Assembly (NCBI GenBank): GCA_020073605.1
Contig: JAIQEW010000004.1
Coordinates: 1 to 64,000 of the forward strand
DNA: 64,000 bases
Direction of reading: 5' to 3'
Origin: Terriglobia bacterium
GTDB taxonomy: Bacteria; Acidobacteriota; Terriglobia; Acidiferrales; UBA7541
The translations under genes were made by a program, and so were the position numbers. The notes below the pieces were generated by a model that did no database searches, was not told where the DNA came from, and saw only the letters and a program-made list of their open reading frames with translations. This document shows, piece after piece, positions 45,681 through 54,493 of this stretch. Within the stretch, counting starts at the first letter, position 1. Each line of letters starts with the position of its first letter.

Positions 45681-46970
45681 TTACTTTTCACTCTTGGCTG
45701 TCTTCTCGATTCGGGCCGTGCGGTAGAGCCACTCGATCGTTTTGTCACTTCGCAACTTCGATTTCATCCTATCGAGCGCTCCCTGCTTTGTCAAGCGAGC
45801 GCGCAACGCCGTTGTCGATTCGCCACTGTGTTCGGCAAGATGGGCGATCTCCTTTTCCACGTCTTCCTCGGCCGCGTCGATCTTCTCGGCCGTGGCGATC
45901 CGGTCGAGCAGCAGCTCGGCCTTCACGTCCGCGATGGAGCGGTCGCGCTGCTGGTGGCGGAGCGAGACCCAATCCACATTGACCGCGCGCGGATCGACGC
46001 CCTGCGCGGCGAGTGACCGCACGACGCGCTCGAGCCGCGTATCCATCTGGCCTTCGATGAGCGCTTCCGGCACCGGGAAATCGTGCTGCTTCACAAGCAG
46101 CTCGAGAATTTTCTCTCGCGCCTGGGCCGTCTGCTGCTGGTCCTTCGCCGCGTCGAGATTCTCGCGGATCTTCTTGCGCAGCTCGGCGAGCGTCGTGATG
46201 CCGCCTTGCTCGCCCGCGGCGTCCTTCGCGAACTCGTCGTTCAATTCGGGCAGCTTCTTTTCCTTGATGGCCTGGACATCGACTGAATAGTTGTAGGTCT
46301 TGCCCGCCAGCTTCGGGTCCGGGTAATCATCCGGATAGCGCGATTCGAACTGCTTGGTTTCGCCCGGCGTGACGCCGCGAAGGTTCTCCGTGAAGCTCGC
46401 GAGCGTTTCTTCCGCGCCTAGATGAACGAGAATATTGTCGGCTTGCACGGGATCGCCGCCGCCGGCCGGCGTGCCCATCAGCTTGATCAGAACGGAGTCG
46501 CCGTCTTTCGCCGGGCGGCCTTCGACCGGAACGAACGTCGCGGCGCGCTCGCGCATCTCTTCGAGCGTCTTATCCACCTGCGCGTCGCCGATTTCGATCT
46601 CGTCCACTTGCACTTGCAGGTTCTTGTAGTCGCCCAGATCGAATTCCGGAAGAACCTCGAAGACCGCGCGAAACTTCAGCGGCTCGCCCTCTTTGAATTC
46701 AAGCTTGTCCACTTCAGGACGAGCCACGGGGACGAGCTTCTTTTCGTCGAGCGCCTTCTCAAGATACTCAGGGACGAGCGACTGCACGACTTCGCCCTGG
46801 ATGTCGTCCGCGAAGCGCCGGCGCACGAGAGTGATCGGCGCCTTGCCCGGACGGAATCCGGGGATGCGGGCGATGCGCGCGATATCGCGCGCCACTTTTT
46901 CCGTGGCCTTCGTGACGTTCTCGGCCGGAATTTCGAGTTCGATCTCGCGCTTGCAGGTTGCTTCGGTCAT
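45681..46970 (-). CDS. tig: Trigger factor
   Basis: 429 residues from MTEATCKREIE (an ATG 30 bases upstream is less likely). A ribosome-bound chaperone and prolyl isomerase. The N-terminal ribosome-binding domain has the signature IPGFRPGKAP near residue 43. The FKBP-like PPIase domain spans about 150-235 (DGDSVLIKLMG...TPGETKQFESRYPDDY), and the helical C-terminal domain completes it. It leads the tig-clpP-clpX-lon run on the minus strand. Confidence 0.95.
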   Translation of the reverse strand: MTEATCKREIELEIPAENVTKATEKVARDIARIARIPGFRPGKAPITLVRRRFADDIQGEVVQSLVPEYLEKALDEKKLVPVARPEVDKLEFKEGEPLKFRAVFEVLPEFDLGDYKNLQVQVDEIEIGDAQVDKTLEEMRERAATFVPVEGRPAKDGDSVLIKLMGTPAGGGDPVQADNILVHLGAEETLASFTENLRGVTPGETKQFESRYPDDYPDPKLAGKTYNYSVDVQAIKEKKLPELNDEFAKDAAGEQGGITTLAELRKKIRENLDAAKDQQQTAQAREKILELLVKQHDFPVPEALIEGQMDTRLERVVRSLAAQGVDPRAVNVDWVSLRHQQRDRSIADVKAELLLDRIATAEKIDAAEEDVEKEIAHLAEHSGESTTALRARLTKQGALDRMKSKLRSDKTIEWLYRTARIEKTAKSEK

Positions 46971-47354
46971 GGGAAAACTTTCTGAGGGGCAAACGCCCAA
47001 AACTGCCCGGTCTCAATCCGCCTTTCGCCTGTTCGGAATCCGACAAGGAGGAGAGCAGGGGAGCGCGGCGAAACAATGCCGCAACGGAAAAGTTAGTATA
47101 GGGAATCGCTCGGCGCGCGTCAACCGAGGCGCGTTCGCTGCGCCGGCGTCCCTCGGCTCATCCGCTTGCGGTAGTAGATGAGCTCCGGACACGCAACCCC
47201 TCGGCTCACTGCGTTCGCTCGGGGCACTGCTTCCTTGTCGGGAGCAGTGGTGCGGAAGATAGGGATTCGCGCTAACCGGGCAAGCGGGGTACTAGTTGGG
47301 TGTTTGTCCGGTAATCTGACTTATCAGGACCTATCGAACATGCGAGCCAAAGAG
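46971..47354. other. Gene-free region with a tRNA 3'-end fragment and repeats
   Basis: Lies between tig and the TraB/GumN gene. It holds two copies of CCCTCGGCTCA (near 47149 and 47198), a 10-bp hairpin with a 5-base loop (47225-47249), and a tRNA-like 3' end (47248-47276). No gene was seen. It is described further under the repeat entries. Confidence 0.5.
47198..47276 (-). repeat. tRNA-Leu 3'-end copy with hairpin (attachment-like remnant)
   Basis: On the minus strand, CGCGAATCCCTATCTTCCGCACCA (first 20 bases relevant: the T-arm end, acceptor strand CTTCCGC-ACCA) resembles the last 25 bases of tRNA-Leu at 48658. Immediately beyond the CCA lies a 10-bp stem with a 5-base loop and then CGAGCGAA...GAGCCGAGG. 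The same order of tRNA end, 10-bp stem with 5-base loop, and CGAGCGAA...GAGCCGAGG occurs after the true tRNA-Leu. No 5' half of a tRNA is present here. Confidence 0.55.
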
Positions 47355-48197
47355 CTAATTTCGCTTCACCCGTATGCCCGCTGCCTCCAACTGAGCCACG
47401 ATGCCGTCGGGGCCGACGAAGTGGCCGATACCGGCACAAACAAAATAGGTTCCCGGTTTCGAAAGCATTTCCTTGATTCGGAAGACCCATTCTGCGTTCC
47501 GCTCCGTTCCTATGGCGCGGCACATATCTGGATAGAGATTGCAGTTGTGCTCGACGTAGGCTGTCTCAAGAGCCAAGTTGCCTGCACTCCAAGCAGCGAT
47601 TCTTTCAGTCACGGCCGGCGCGCCGGCGTCTAGATCATCCAAAGCTCTTTTGATGAGGCCGGCCTGCACGGCATCGGGCAAGCCGGCTGAGAATCGCAGT
47701 TGACCTTCCAGGCTTTCGAACTCCGAGTGAATTGATTTGCCGGACTCCACCGCTCTTTTTGCGAAGACTCTCTCGGGAAGATTGCTCGCGTCGATGCCTG
47801 CCTGTTTCTCTAACACGTCTTCGAGTACCACGTAGGCGCTCATGGAACTAACGGCACCAGGAGGAACGCCAGCCCTCTTCAGTGCTGTTTGCAATCGGAC
47901 CGAGTCGCTGTCGCTCAGCAGATCAGAAAGTGGGTGGGCATTCCTGCTCAGTTCATCGAGCAGCTTGGGGTCTATATTTCTGTGTTCCTGTGGATTTTCA
48001 GTCCAGAGTTCGGCGCTCTTGTCGAAAGCTTTGCGTAACTTGGCGGATTGCCATTGAGTGTCTGCTTTCAGACCCATCTGTCCGAATAAGAAGACCTCTG
48101 CCGTCCCGGTTTTGATAACCCAAAGTGGCGGCTCCGCGGATGCAGGCATTGCAGTTGCTATCGCTAACACAACAACAGCCAAGCTCGTTTTTGACAC
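47355..48197 (-). CDS. TraB/GumN-family exported protein
   Basis: 280 residues from a GTG at 48197, chosen because GGGAG lies 6 bases upstream and a signal peptide (SKTSLAVVVLAIATAMPASA) follows; a GTG at 48227 is the alternative. The family ends are clear: PPLWVIKTGTAEVFLFGQMG at the start of the mature protein and GTYFVCAGIGHFVGPDGIVAQLEAAGI at the end, with conserved His and Gly in the latter. TraB/GumN proteins may be membrane-associated or metal-dependent hydrolases, but their reaction is not established. The gene lies between tRNA-Leu and a copy of that tRNA's 3' end, which suggests it arrived as a small insertion. Confidence 0.82.
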   Translation of the reverse strand: MSKTSLAVVVLAIATAMPASAEPPLWVIKTGTAEVFLFGQMGLKADTQWQSAKLRKAFDKSAELWTENPQEHRNIDPKLLDELSRNAHPLSDLLSDSDSVRLQTALKRAGVPPGAVSSMSAYVVLEDVLEKQAGIDASNLPERVFAKRAVESGKSIHSEFESLEGQLRFSAGLPDAVQAGLIKRALDDLDAGAPAVTERIAAWSAGNLALETAYVEHNCNLYPDMCRAIGTERNAEWVFRIKEMLSKPGTYFVCAGIGHFVGPDGIVAQLEAAGIRVKRN

Positions 48198-48657
48198 GAT
48201 GCTCCCTTTTCGGTCCTTCGCCGCCACTGTTACGTCACGTAGCGGTACAACATGTAACGTGTGGAGACCTTACACGTCAAGTGGAATTTAGTGCCTCGGT
48301 AGCCTGTTTTCGCAGGTAAGCGAGTGAATTCAAATCAAGTGCCCGCTGACCGCTATTAAGTTTTTCAAACTGACCCACTACCCGTCCCGTGCAGTGCTTG
48401 CAATTTTCACTGTTACCGGTGTTTGCGATTTCCTGTCCCGACCTGGCCGATTTGTCCGTCGGACGACTGTGCAGAACAGCAATGAAGCAAAACGAAATCT
48501 CAATTTCGTTGAGGATTTGCAAAGATAGGTCATGCGGAAGAAGGGACGAGCTTGTCCCGAGCCTGCCGACGGAAACCCCGAACGCTATCGATACAGCCCC
48601 TCGGCTCATCCGCCTTCGGCGGATTCGCTCGGGACAACATTTCCTCGCCGGAAATGT
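48198..48657. other. Gene-free region between tRNA-Leu and GumN gene
   Basis: Contains a palindrome-like GGGACGAGCTTGTCCC at 48543-48558, a hairpin ATCCGCC-TTC-type element (48608-48624) inside a copy of CCCCTCGGCTCA...CGCTCGGG (48597-48633), and an ACGTAAC/GTTACGT-rich stretch near 48230-48265 just upstream of the GumN gene that may hold its promoter or an operator. No gene was seen. Confidence 0.4.
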
Positions 48658-48659
48658 TG
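48635..48659 (-). terminator. Hairpin abutting tRNA-Leu
   Basis: CAACATTTCC (48635-48644) pairs with GGAAATGTTG (48650-48659) around a 5-base loop. It overlaps the tRNA's CCA end on the minus strand, so it may end transcription or guide 3' processing. There is no T-run. Confidence 0.45.
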
Positions 48660-48744
48660 GTGCGGAAGAAGGGACTCGAACCCCTACGGCCTTTCGGCCA
48701 CCAGCTCCTAAGGCTGGCGCGTCTGCCAATTCCGCCACTTCCGC
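48658..48744 (-). tRNA. tRNA-Leu (anticodon TAG)
   Basis: An 87-base type II tRNA. The acceptor GCGGAAG pairs with CTTCCGC, the anticodon stem CCAGC/GCTGG has a loop with TAG, a long variable arm (TGGCCGAAAGGCCG) is present, the T arm has TTCGAGT, the discriminator is A and CCA is encoded. Confidence 0.93.
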
Positions 48745-48845
48745 TTGGGCTCAGTATAGCATCGCCCATCGTCCTCAATTGAGCTTGCCCGTGCGGCCCG
48801 GTTTTGCTAGGCTCCGCCGCAACAAGACTCTCCCGGGAGGAAATC

Positions 48846-49307
48846 ATGCCACATTGCACGAAATGCGGGGCCGCGGTCGCGGACAATGCCGGGTTCTGCC
48901 CCGCTTGCGGGGCGCCGCAATCAGCCGGCGTGTCTCCAGCGAATCCGGCGGCACAATCGCAAATGGATGAGAAGGTTGCCGGCCTGCTGTGCTACGTGCT
49001 CGGCTGGGTGACGGGATTGATCTTCTATTTCATCGACAAGCGCCCCTACGTGCGCTTCCATGCCGCTCAGTCGATCGTGGTCTTTGGCGGCTTGCACATC
49101 ATCAATATCTGCCTCGGCATGATCTTTGGTCTGAGCTTCGTGATGGGAGGCTTCGCCGGATTCTCGGGCGGCCTCCTGCTCTACTGGCTCGTCGGCGTGG
49201 TCGGTTTCGTTCTCTGGATACTGCTCATGATCAAGGCGTATCAGGGCGAAAGATTTCGCGTGCCGGTTGCAGCCGATATCGCCGAAAAGATTTTCGGCAA
49301 GGCATAG
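48846..49307 (+). CDS. Zinc-ribbon membrane protein (DUF4870/Tic20-like)
   Basis: 153 residues from the ATG at 48846 (GGGAGGA 5 bases upstream). The N-terminus is a zinc ribbon with two CxxC knuckles (MPHCTKCG...GFCPACGAPQ). After a short linker come three to four membrane segments: VAGLLCYVLGWVTGLIFYFID, FHAAQSIVVFGGLHIINICLGM and LLYWLVGVVGFVLWILLMIKAY. The pattern YVRFHAAQS followed by membrane helices is the DUF4870 hallmark. Function unknown. A stand-alone gene next to tRNA-Leu. Confidence 0.78.
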   Translation: MPHCTKCGAAVADNAGFCPACGAPQSAGVSPANPAAQSQMDEKVAGLLCYVLGWVTGLIFYFIDKRPYVRFHAAQSIVVFGGLHIINICLGMIFGLSFVMGGFAGFSGGLLLYWLVGVVGFVLWILLMIKAYQGERFRVPVAADIAEKIFGKA

Positions 49308-49538
49308 TCTCTCCGCAGGGCCTGCAACGCGCGGGGCGGACCACTTACCGCCCCGCGAATTCTCCCCTTCCAGGCATACATTCCGTTTGACATCCGCCGA
49401 AAGCGTCGGATATCGTGAGCCGCCGCGCCGCGAGGAGCGTTGCCGGAAAGCGCGGGAGGCGTTTGACGCGCGCTCCCGGATAGAGACCTGCGGCAGAATT
49501 GCGAGCGGAGGTCCGGCACATCCGCCCGGGAGACCTAG

Positions 49539-50435
49539 GTGAGCTGCATCAAGCGTGCCAAGATTGCAGGTTTTCTAATCCTGTCACTTTTGCCGGCGAC
49601 TGTATTGAGCCGACCGGTTTTTGGCCAGGAAGATCCGTCCGGAGAATGGTCGCCCCGTTTTGACGAGGATCAGCGGGAGCGCCTGGCCGGGGCGGAAATT
49701 GGCGACTACCTCGGACTCCCCATCAACGATGCCGCGCGCCTGAGAGCCGATAGTTGGGATGCCGCACTCGTTGAGCTGCCGGAAAATCAGTGCCGGGCGC
49801 ACGGTTCCGATTATGGATGGCGAGGCCCGTCGAATCTGAGCATCTGGAAGGAAGTGGACAAAGCCACGCAAAAGGTGATCGCGTATCACACGCACCTTTC
49901 CGCATATGGGGCGGAGCAAACAATTTGGATGGACGGGCGCCCCCATCCGCCAGAGTATGCGCGTCACACTTGGGCGGGATTTTCGACCGGAAAGTGGGAC
50001 GGCGACACCCTCGTCATAACAACCACACACCTCAAAGAGAATTGGCTCGGCCTCAACGGCGTTCCCCGCAGCGACATGGCCACAGCCAGCGTCCACCTCA
50101 TGAAGCACGGTAATTATTTGACGGTTGCGGCGATTACATACGACCCCGTTTACCTGGCGGAACCTCTCATTCGGACTGTCGATTTTGTCTACAATCCGCA
50201 GCAGCAGATGGCGCCCTGGCCCTGTGAATCCGTGGACGAGGTGGACCGTCCCGCGGGCGTCGTGCCGCATCATTTGCCCGGCACAAACCCGTTTCTCGAT
50301 GAGTTCGGAATGAGGTATGGAGTTCCTCTGGAGGCGACTCGAGGAGGCGCGGAAACGATGTATCCGGAATACAGGCTGAAGGTGAAGAACATGAAGATTC
50401 CGCCGCGTCCGGCGAAGGCCACCCCAACCAAGTAA
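49539..50435 (+). CDS. Exported protein of unknown function, companion of the sugar dehydrogenase
   Basis: 298 residues from a GTG start with GGGAG upstream. A signal peptide (FLILSLLPATVLSRPVFG) leads. The mature part has LGLPINDAARLRADSWDAA, CRAHGSDYGWRGPSNLSIWKE, HTHLSAYGAEQTIWMDGRPHPPEYARHTWAGFSTGKWDGDTLVITTTHLKEN. These WMDGRPHP and GxWDGDTLVxxTTHL stretches recur in many acidobacterial and proteobacterial exported proteins found next to PQQ-type dehydrogenases; the role is not known to me. The dehydrogenase gene follows 133 bases downstream on the same strand. Confidence 0.72.
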   Translation: MSCIKRAKIAGFLILSLLPATVLSRPVFGQEDPSGEWSPRFDEDQRERLAGAEIGDYLGLPINDAARLRADSWDAALVELPENQCRAHGSDYGWRGPSNLSIWKEVDKATQKVIAYHTHLSAYGAEQTIWMDGRPHPPEYARHTWAGFSTGKWDGDTLVITTTHLKENWLGLNGVPRSDMATASVHLMKHGNYLTVAAITYDPVYLAEPLIRTVDFVYNPQQQMAPWPCESVDEVDRPAGVVPHHLPGTNPFLDEFGMRYGVPLEATRGGAETMYPEYRLKVKNMKIPPRPAKATPTK

Positions 50436-50568
50436 GGACACAATCGCTAAGGTCGTAGGAGCATGCTTCGCCGCACAACGGTGTAATACCACAGGCTGCT
50501 TTAGGATGTGCGTCCGATTGGCTGGCCGATTCAACAAATGATTCCCAAAGAGTAAAGACGAGGTTCTC

Positions 50569-51867
50569 ATGCACATAAGAAGATTCGCTCTCGTGTTGGC
50601 CCATTTGTTGGCTGTGATTGCGCTGGGTGCGGCGATGTCGTCGCCTGTCCGGGCGCAAATGGCGAAGCCTGAGGATTATCCCGCGCCGAAACCCGCTTTC
50701 CCCGGCCAGACGAACGCGCCGGCGCCCGCCAAGAAGTCGCCTCCGCTCAACGTGGAAACGATCATCCCAAGATTCAATGCCCCATGGTCGCTGGCGTTCA
50801 TGCCCAACGGGAAGATGCTCGTGGCCGAGCGGTATGGTTTCATCCGGGTCGCAACGATGGACGGATTCTATTCGGCGCCGATCGCCGGCGTGCCTGACAC
50901 GAAGATTGTCGCGGCGGAATCGCTGCACGACGTAGTCGTCGATCCGGATTTCGCGAAGAATCGGTTGATTTACTTCACGTACTTCGCGCCGCCGCCGGGC
51001 GAGGAGCCGGGCGTGTGGCCGATTGAAGTTTTCTATGGAAACGTCTGGAAGGCATCGGTGGCCGAACGCCGGACGATGAGGGTTGGCGAGGAACGGCTTG
51101 CGCGCGGGCGTTTGAGCGAGGATGAGAAGAGGCTCGAAAACGTACAGGTCCTTCTTGACGGAGTGAACCGGCGAATTGCGTTTGCCCCCGACGGCACAAT
51201 GTTTGTCACGGGCGCGGACCGCTTCCGGTTTTACGAGCCCGGCTACGACGGCACCGACCACGAAATCACCGACCCGGACGTCTTGCGCAATTTCACCGGA
51301 CGCGTGGTGCGCATCAATCGAGACGGCTCGATTCCCAAAGATAACCCGTTTCTGAGTCAGCCCACCGTGCTGCCTGAAACGTATTCATACGGACATCGCG
51401 ATCCTGAAGGCGCAGCGATCAATCCCGCTACCGGGCAGCTGTGGGTGATCGAGCACGGCCCCCTGGGCGGCGACGAGGTCAATATCATCAAGCCGGGCGG
51501 AAACTACGGTTGGCCCAACGTCAGCTACGGCAGGCGATACAACGGCGACCTGCTGGCGGGAAAGGGCGCTACCGCGAAAGAGGGAACCGAGCAGCCGGTT
51601 TATTTCTGGTATCCGGATATCGCGCCATGCGCCGCCATATTCTATACGGGCGACATGTTCCCCGAATGGAAGGGCAACCTGTTCGTTGCCGGGATGTATG
51701 CAAGAAGCCTGATCCGTCTTGTCGTGGAGGGCAATCGCGTGGTCGCCGAGGAAAGATTGCTCCACGACCTCAATCAGCGAATCCGCGACGTGGTGCAGGG
51801 CCCGGACGGTGCGTTGTACATCCTCACCGACGATGGCAGGCTCCTGCGGGTAACGCCGAAAAAGTAA
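50569..51867 (+). CDS. PQQ-type glucose/sorbosone dehydrogenase
   Basis: 432 residues with a signal peptide (ALVLAHLLAVIALGAAMSSPVRAQ). It is a six-bladed propeller of the soluble-glucose-dehydrogenase/sorbosone-dehydrogenase family that oxidises sugars in the periplasm using PQQ. Motifs are WSLAFMPNGKMLVAERYG, SLHDVVVDPDF with NRLIYFTYF, the variant YGHRDPEGAAINPATGQLW (normally GHRNPQG), EHGPLGGDEVNIIKPGGNYGWP, and DGALYILTDDGRLLRV. The catalytic His in GHR and calcium-binding residues in the GGDE segment are in place. No PQQ synthesis genes are in the window. A 7-bp stem hairpin lies at 51935-51954 downstream. Confidence 0.87.
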   Translation: MHIRRFALVLAHLLAVIALGAAMSSPVRAQMAKPEDYPAPKPAFPGQTNAPAPAKKSPPLNVETIIPRFNAPWSLAFMPNGKMLVAERYGFIRVATMDGFYSAPIAGVPDTKIVAAESLHDVVVDPDFAKNRLIYFTYFAPPPGEEPGVWPIEVFYGNVWKASVAERRTMRVGEERLARGRLSEDEKRLENVQVLLDGVNRRIAFAPDGTMFVTGADRFRFYEPGYDGTDHEITDPDVLRNFTGRVVRINRDGSIPKDNPFLSQPTVLPETYSYGHRDPEGAAINPATGQLWVIEHGPLGGDEVNIIKPGGNYGWPNVSYGRRYNGDLLAGKGATAKEGTEQPVYFWYPDIAPCAAIFYTGDMFPEWKGNLFVAGMYARSLIRLVVEGNRVVAEERLLHDLNQRIRDVVQGPDGALYILTDDGRLLRVTPKK

Positions 51868-51992
51868 GCAAGCTCGAGCGATTGTTTGCTCGGACGCCTT
51901 GAGAAGAAGCGAAAGAATATCTGCAATGTACAAGCCAGGCGCAAGCACGCCTGGAACGTGATTGCGCCCCCCGACGCTCAGAATAGAAGGAT

Positions 51993-53027
51993 ATGAACAA
52001 TCTTACTCGCCAGCCAAAACATGATCCTACCTTTCTGTACCGCTATCGGGACGGAATCTATGCCCCCGAGCTGTTGGGCGCGGCAGTAGCTTCTCTCGAT
52101 TTCTTCACCTGGCTTGCGAAATCGCCGGCCGACGCGCAAACCATTTGCAAGTCTCTCGCACTGGAGGAGCGCCCCGTTGATGTGATGCTCACCCTCTTCT
52201 GCGCCATGGGACTGATTGAAAGGAAGAAAGACACTTTTCGGCTGACACCGATCGCGAAGGAATTCCTCACTCGCGAGTCACCCTGGTTCATAGGACCGTA
52301 CTACGCGCCATTCAAGGATCGCCCCGTGTGCCGCGATCTTCTCGAAGTCCTGCGGACGGGTAAGCCTACGAACTGGGCCAGCCGCAAGGACAACAAAGCC
52401 TGGGCGGAAGCAATGGAGGACGACGCGTTTTCCGAACAGTTCACCCAAATGATGGATGCACGAGGACTTTATCTGGGGCCGAAACTGGCGCGGAAGATCA
52501 ATTTCAAGCCCTTCCGGCACGTTCTCGACATCGCGGGCGCGTCAGGAATCTACGCCTGCTGCCTCGTTGCCGCACATCCGCATTTGAGGGCAACCGTTTT
52601 CGAAAGAGCGCCGGTTGATCGCGTCGCGCGCAAGTGCATCGCGCAGCGCGGTTGCGCGGAACGCGTTGCAGTGGCACAGGGCGATATGTTTGCGGCGCCC
52701 TTTCCGGATGGATGTGACGTACATCTCTTTTCGAACGTCCTGCACGATTGGGACGTCCCCGCGGTAAAGAGTCTTCTTCAAAAGTCTTACGCAGCGCTTC
52801 CCGCGGGCGGAATGGTCCTGATTCACGACGCTCACCTGAATCGTCAAAAGACAGGGCCGCTCCCCGTAGCGGCCCATTCCGTATTTCTCATGGCGATTAC
52901 TGAAGGCAGGTACTACTCAATTTCCGAAATCGAGCGTTTCCTCAGCGAAGCCGGCTTCCGCGGCATGAGTTATCGCAAGAACGCGTTGGATCACAGCATC
53001 ATCGCAGCACGCAAGCCGCGCCGGTAG
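51993..53027 (+). CDS. SAM-dependent O-methyltransferase-like protein
   Basis: 344 residues. An N-terminal winged-helix dimerisation part (about 25-100, with LLGAAVASLDFFTWLAKSPADAQTICKSLALEERPVDVMLTLFCAMGLIERKKDTFRLTPIAKEFL) precedes a class I methyltransferase fold. Its SAM-binding motif reads LDIAGASGIYACCLVAAHP (usually D-x-G-G-G-x-G). VAQGDMFAAPFPDGCDVHLFSNVLHDWDV is the family's next landmark, and LIHDAHLNRQKTGP follows. It fits the plant-type O-methyltransferase 2 family. Substrate unknown. It stands alone downstream of the dehydrogenase. Confidence 0.84.
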   Translation: MNNLTRQPKHDPTFLYRYRDGIYAPELLGAAVASLDFFTWLAKSPADAQTICKSLALEERPVDVMLTLFCAMGLIERKKDTFRLTPIAKEFLTRESPWFIGPYYAPFKDRPVCRDLLEVLRTGKPTNWASRKDNKAWAEAMEDDAFSEQFTQMMDARGLYLGPKLARKINFKPFRHVLDIAGASGIYACCLVAAHPHLRATVFERAPVDRVARKCIAQRGCAERVAVAQGDMFAAPFPDGCDVHLFSNVLHDWDVPAVKSLLQKSYAALPAGGMVLIHDAHLNRQKTGPLPVAAHSVFLMAITEGRYYSISEIERFLSEAGFRGMSYRKNALDHSIIAARKPRR

Positions 53028-53152
53028 AAAGCATCCCGGCTCACGAAGCATTGTTTCGGGAATGCCCTACATCTTGTCGATCGAAATGGTCAATCGATCG
53101 CTCAGATTCCCGGCCTGGGAAAATGCGTTCGCCGACGCGTTTGAGAAACCGC

Positions 53153-54493
53153 TCACTTGGACTTACGAGTGAAAATCGACAGATCGACAGCGTCGGCCAT
53201 CGCTTTGTAACCCTCGTCGTTGGGATGCAGATGGTCGCGGATGTTGTACGCAGGGCGGATCTGCTTTGGGTTTGCGGGATCCTGCGTGGCCGCGTCGAAA
53301 TCGATGACTGCGTCGTATGCGCCGCTCGTGCGAATCCATTGGTTGACCGCCTCGCGGATGCTTTCTCCCTGCTCCGTGGCATAGGCTGCGCCCACATATG
53401 GCGTTAGGGTAGCGCCGATCACCTTGATCCCGTGGAGGTGGGCCCTTTCTATGATCTGTTTGTGCGCCCCAACCAGGTCGTCAGCCGTAACGGCGTCAGG
53501 TGGTTGCGCGCCCGGACGGCCGCCGATCCCGATATCATTGATTCCTTCCAGCACGATCAGCCACTTCACCCCCGGCTGGCTTAGGACATCCCGGTCGAAT
53601 CGTGCCAGAGCGGAGACTCCGGCGCCGTCATTGATAAGCCGGTTGCCGGAGATGCCTTCATTGACGATCGCCAGGCCGGCTGTAGCTTTGTTTGCCGACA
53701 AACGCTGCGCCAATTGACTCGGCCAGCTTCGGTCGGCATCAGGCGTAGATGTTGCGCCATCGGTGATGGAATCTCCGAATGCCACAATGAGGCCCGCCTT
53801 GGGCGACGCGACCACATCCACGGCAGAAACCCAATACCACAACTGCACCTTGGCGGAGGGGTCGGCTATCACAGGTGCGGCGGTGAAATCTCCAGGCTTA
53901 GAGATGTACGTGGTGTGCAGGCCGGTGAGATGGATGGTCGGAGAGGCTGCCTCGCCGGGGATGTAAATACTGATGACAAGATCGCCCAGCTTTGGCACCT
54001 CCAAGTCAACGGGATCGCTCAACATCTCGGCTGCCGGCGGGATGACGACGGAGGTCTTTCCCCCGAACGTAAGCGGCCGGTCGGAGGCGGAAACAATCGC
54101 CGATTCTTTGTCGCGAAGCGCGACGTGCGCAGCCCCCACCTGAAGCGCGCTCGCGCCGAACGCGTTCGAAAATTGCACGCGAACGCGGTGTCCGCCGATG
54201 CTCGTGTGGACGATCATGCGCACTGTCTGGTTATCGATCGTTGGAGGGGCGGGAAATATTGGTGGCGGGGGCGGGTTTCCCTGATTGGTCTGGCTGGGCT
54301 GTGCGGGTTGGGATGACGCAGAAGATGGGCTAGGTGTGGGGAGCCTCGGAAAAGAGAATCGAGGCGTCTGCGGAGATGCGGCCCACGTTGCCACCCAATG
54401 ATCCTGCGCGATCACATTCTGTGCAATACCAGCCAGGCCGAGGCCCAGGAAAGACGCCAGAAGGATTGCTCGGCGAATCGATCGTTGCGTCAT
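53153..54493 (-). CDS. Exported SGNH/GDSL-type hydrolase
   Basis: 446 residues from the ATG at 54493, with GAGAGGAGAAAGG directly upstream; a further upstream ATG is unlikely. A signal peptide (ILLASFLGLGLAGIAQNVIAQ) and a Pro-rich linker are followed by a beta-rich accessory domain (about 85-210). The esterase domain has catalytic Ser in VAFGDSITDG, the oxyanion Asn in LEGINDIG, and the Asp/His pair in DHLHPND. It would cleave esters such as acetyl groups on polysaccharides outside the cell; the substrate is not known. Divergent from the TonB receptor. Confidence 0.86.
   Translation of the reverse strand: MTQRSIRRAILLASFLGLGLAGIAQNVIAQDHWVATWAASPQTPRFSFPRLPTPSPSSASSQPAQPSQTNQGNPPPPPIFPAPPTIDNQTVRMIVHTSIGGHRVRVQFSNAFGASALQVGAAHVALRDKESAIVSASDRPLTFGGKTSVVIPPAAEMLSDPVDLEVPKLGDLVISIYIPGEAASPTIHLTGLHTTYISKPGDFTAAPVIADPSAKVQLWYWVSAVDVVASPKAGLIVAFGDSITDGATSTPDADRSWPSQLAQRLSANKATAGLAIVNEGISGNRLINDGAGVSALARFDRDVLSQPGVKWLIVLEGINDIGIGGRPGAQPPDAVTADDLVGAHKQIIERAHLHGIKVIGATLTPYVGAAYATEQGESIREAVNQWIRTSGAYDAVIDFDAATQDPANPKQIRPAYNIRDHLHPNDEGYKAMADAVDLSIFTRKSK

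Noticed and set aside
47248-47330. Possible second complete tRNA on the minus strand
   Set aside because: Only the 3' end is tRNA-like; no 5' acceptor strand, D arm or anticodon stem is found within 90 bases.
48277-48738. Minus-strand frame running through tRNA-Leu
   Set aside because: It overlaps the complete tRNA and its hairpin; the tRNA explains the sequence.
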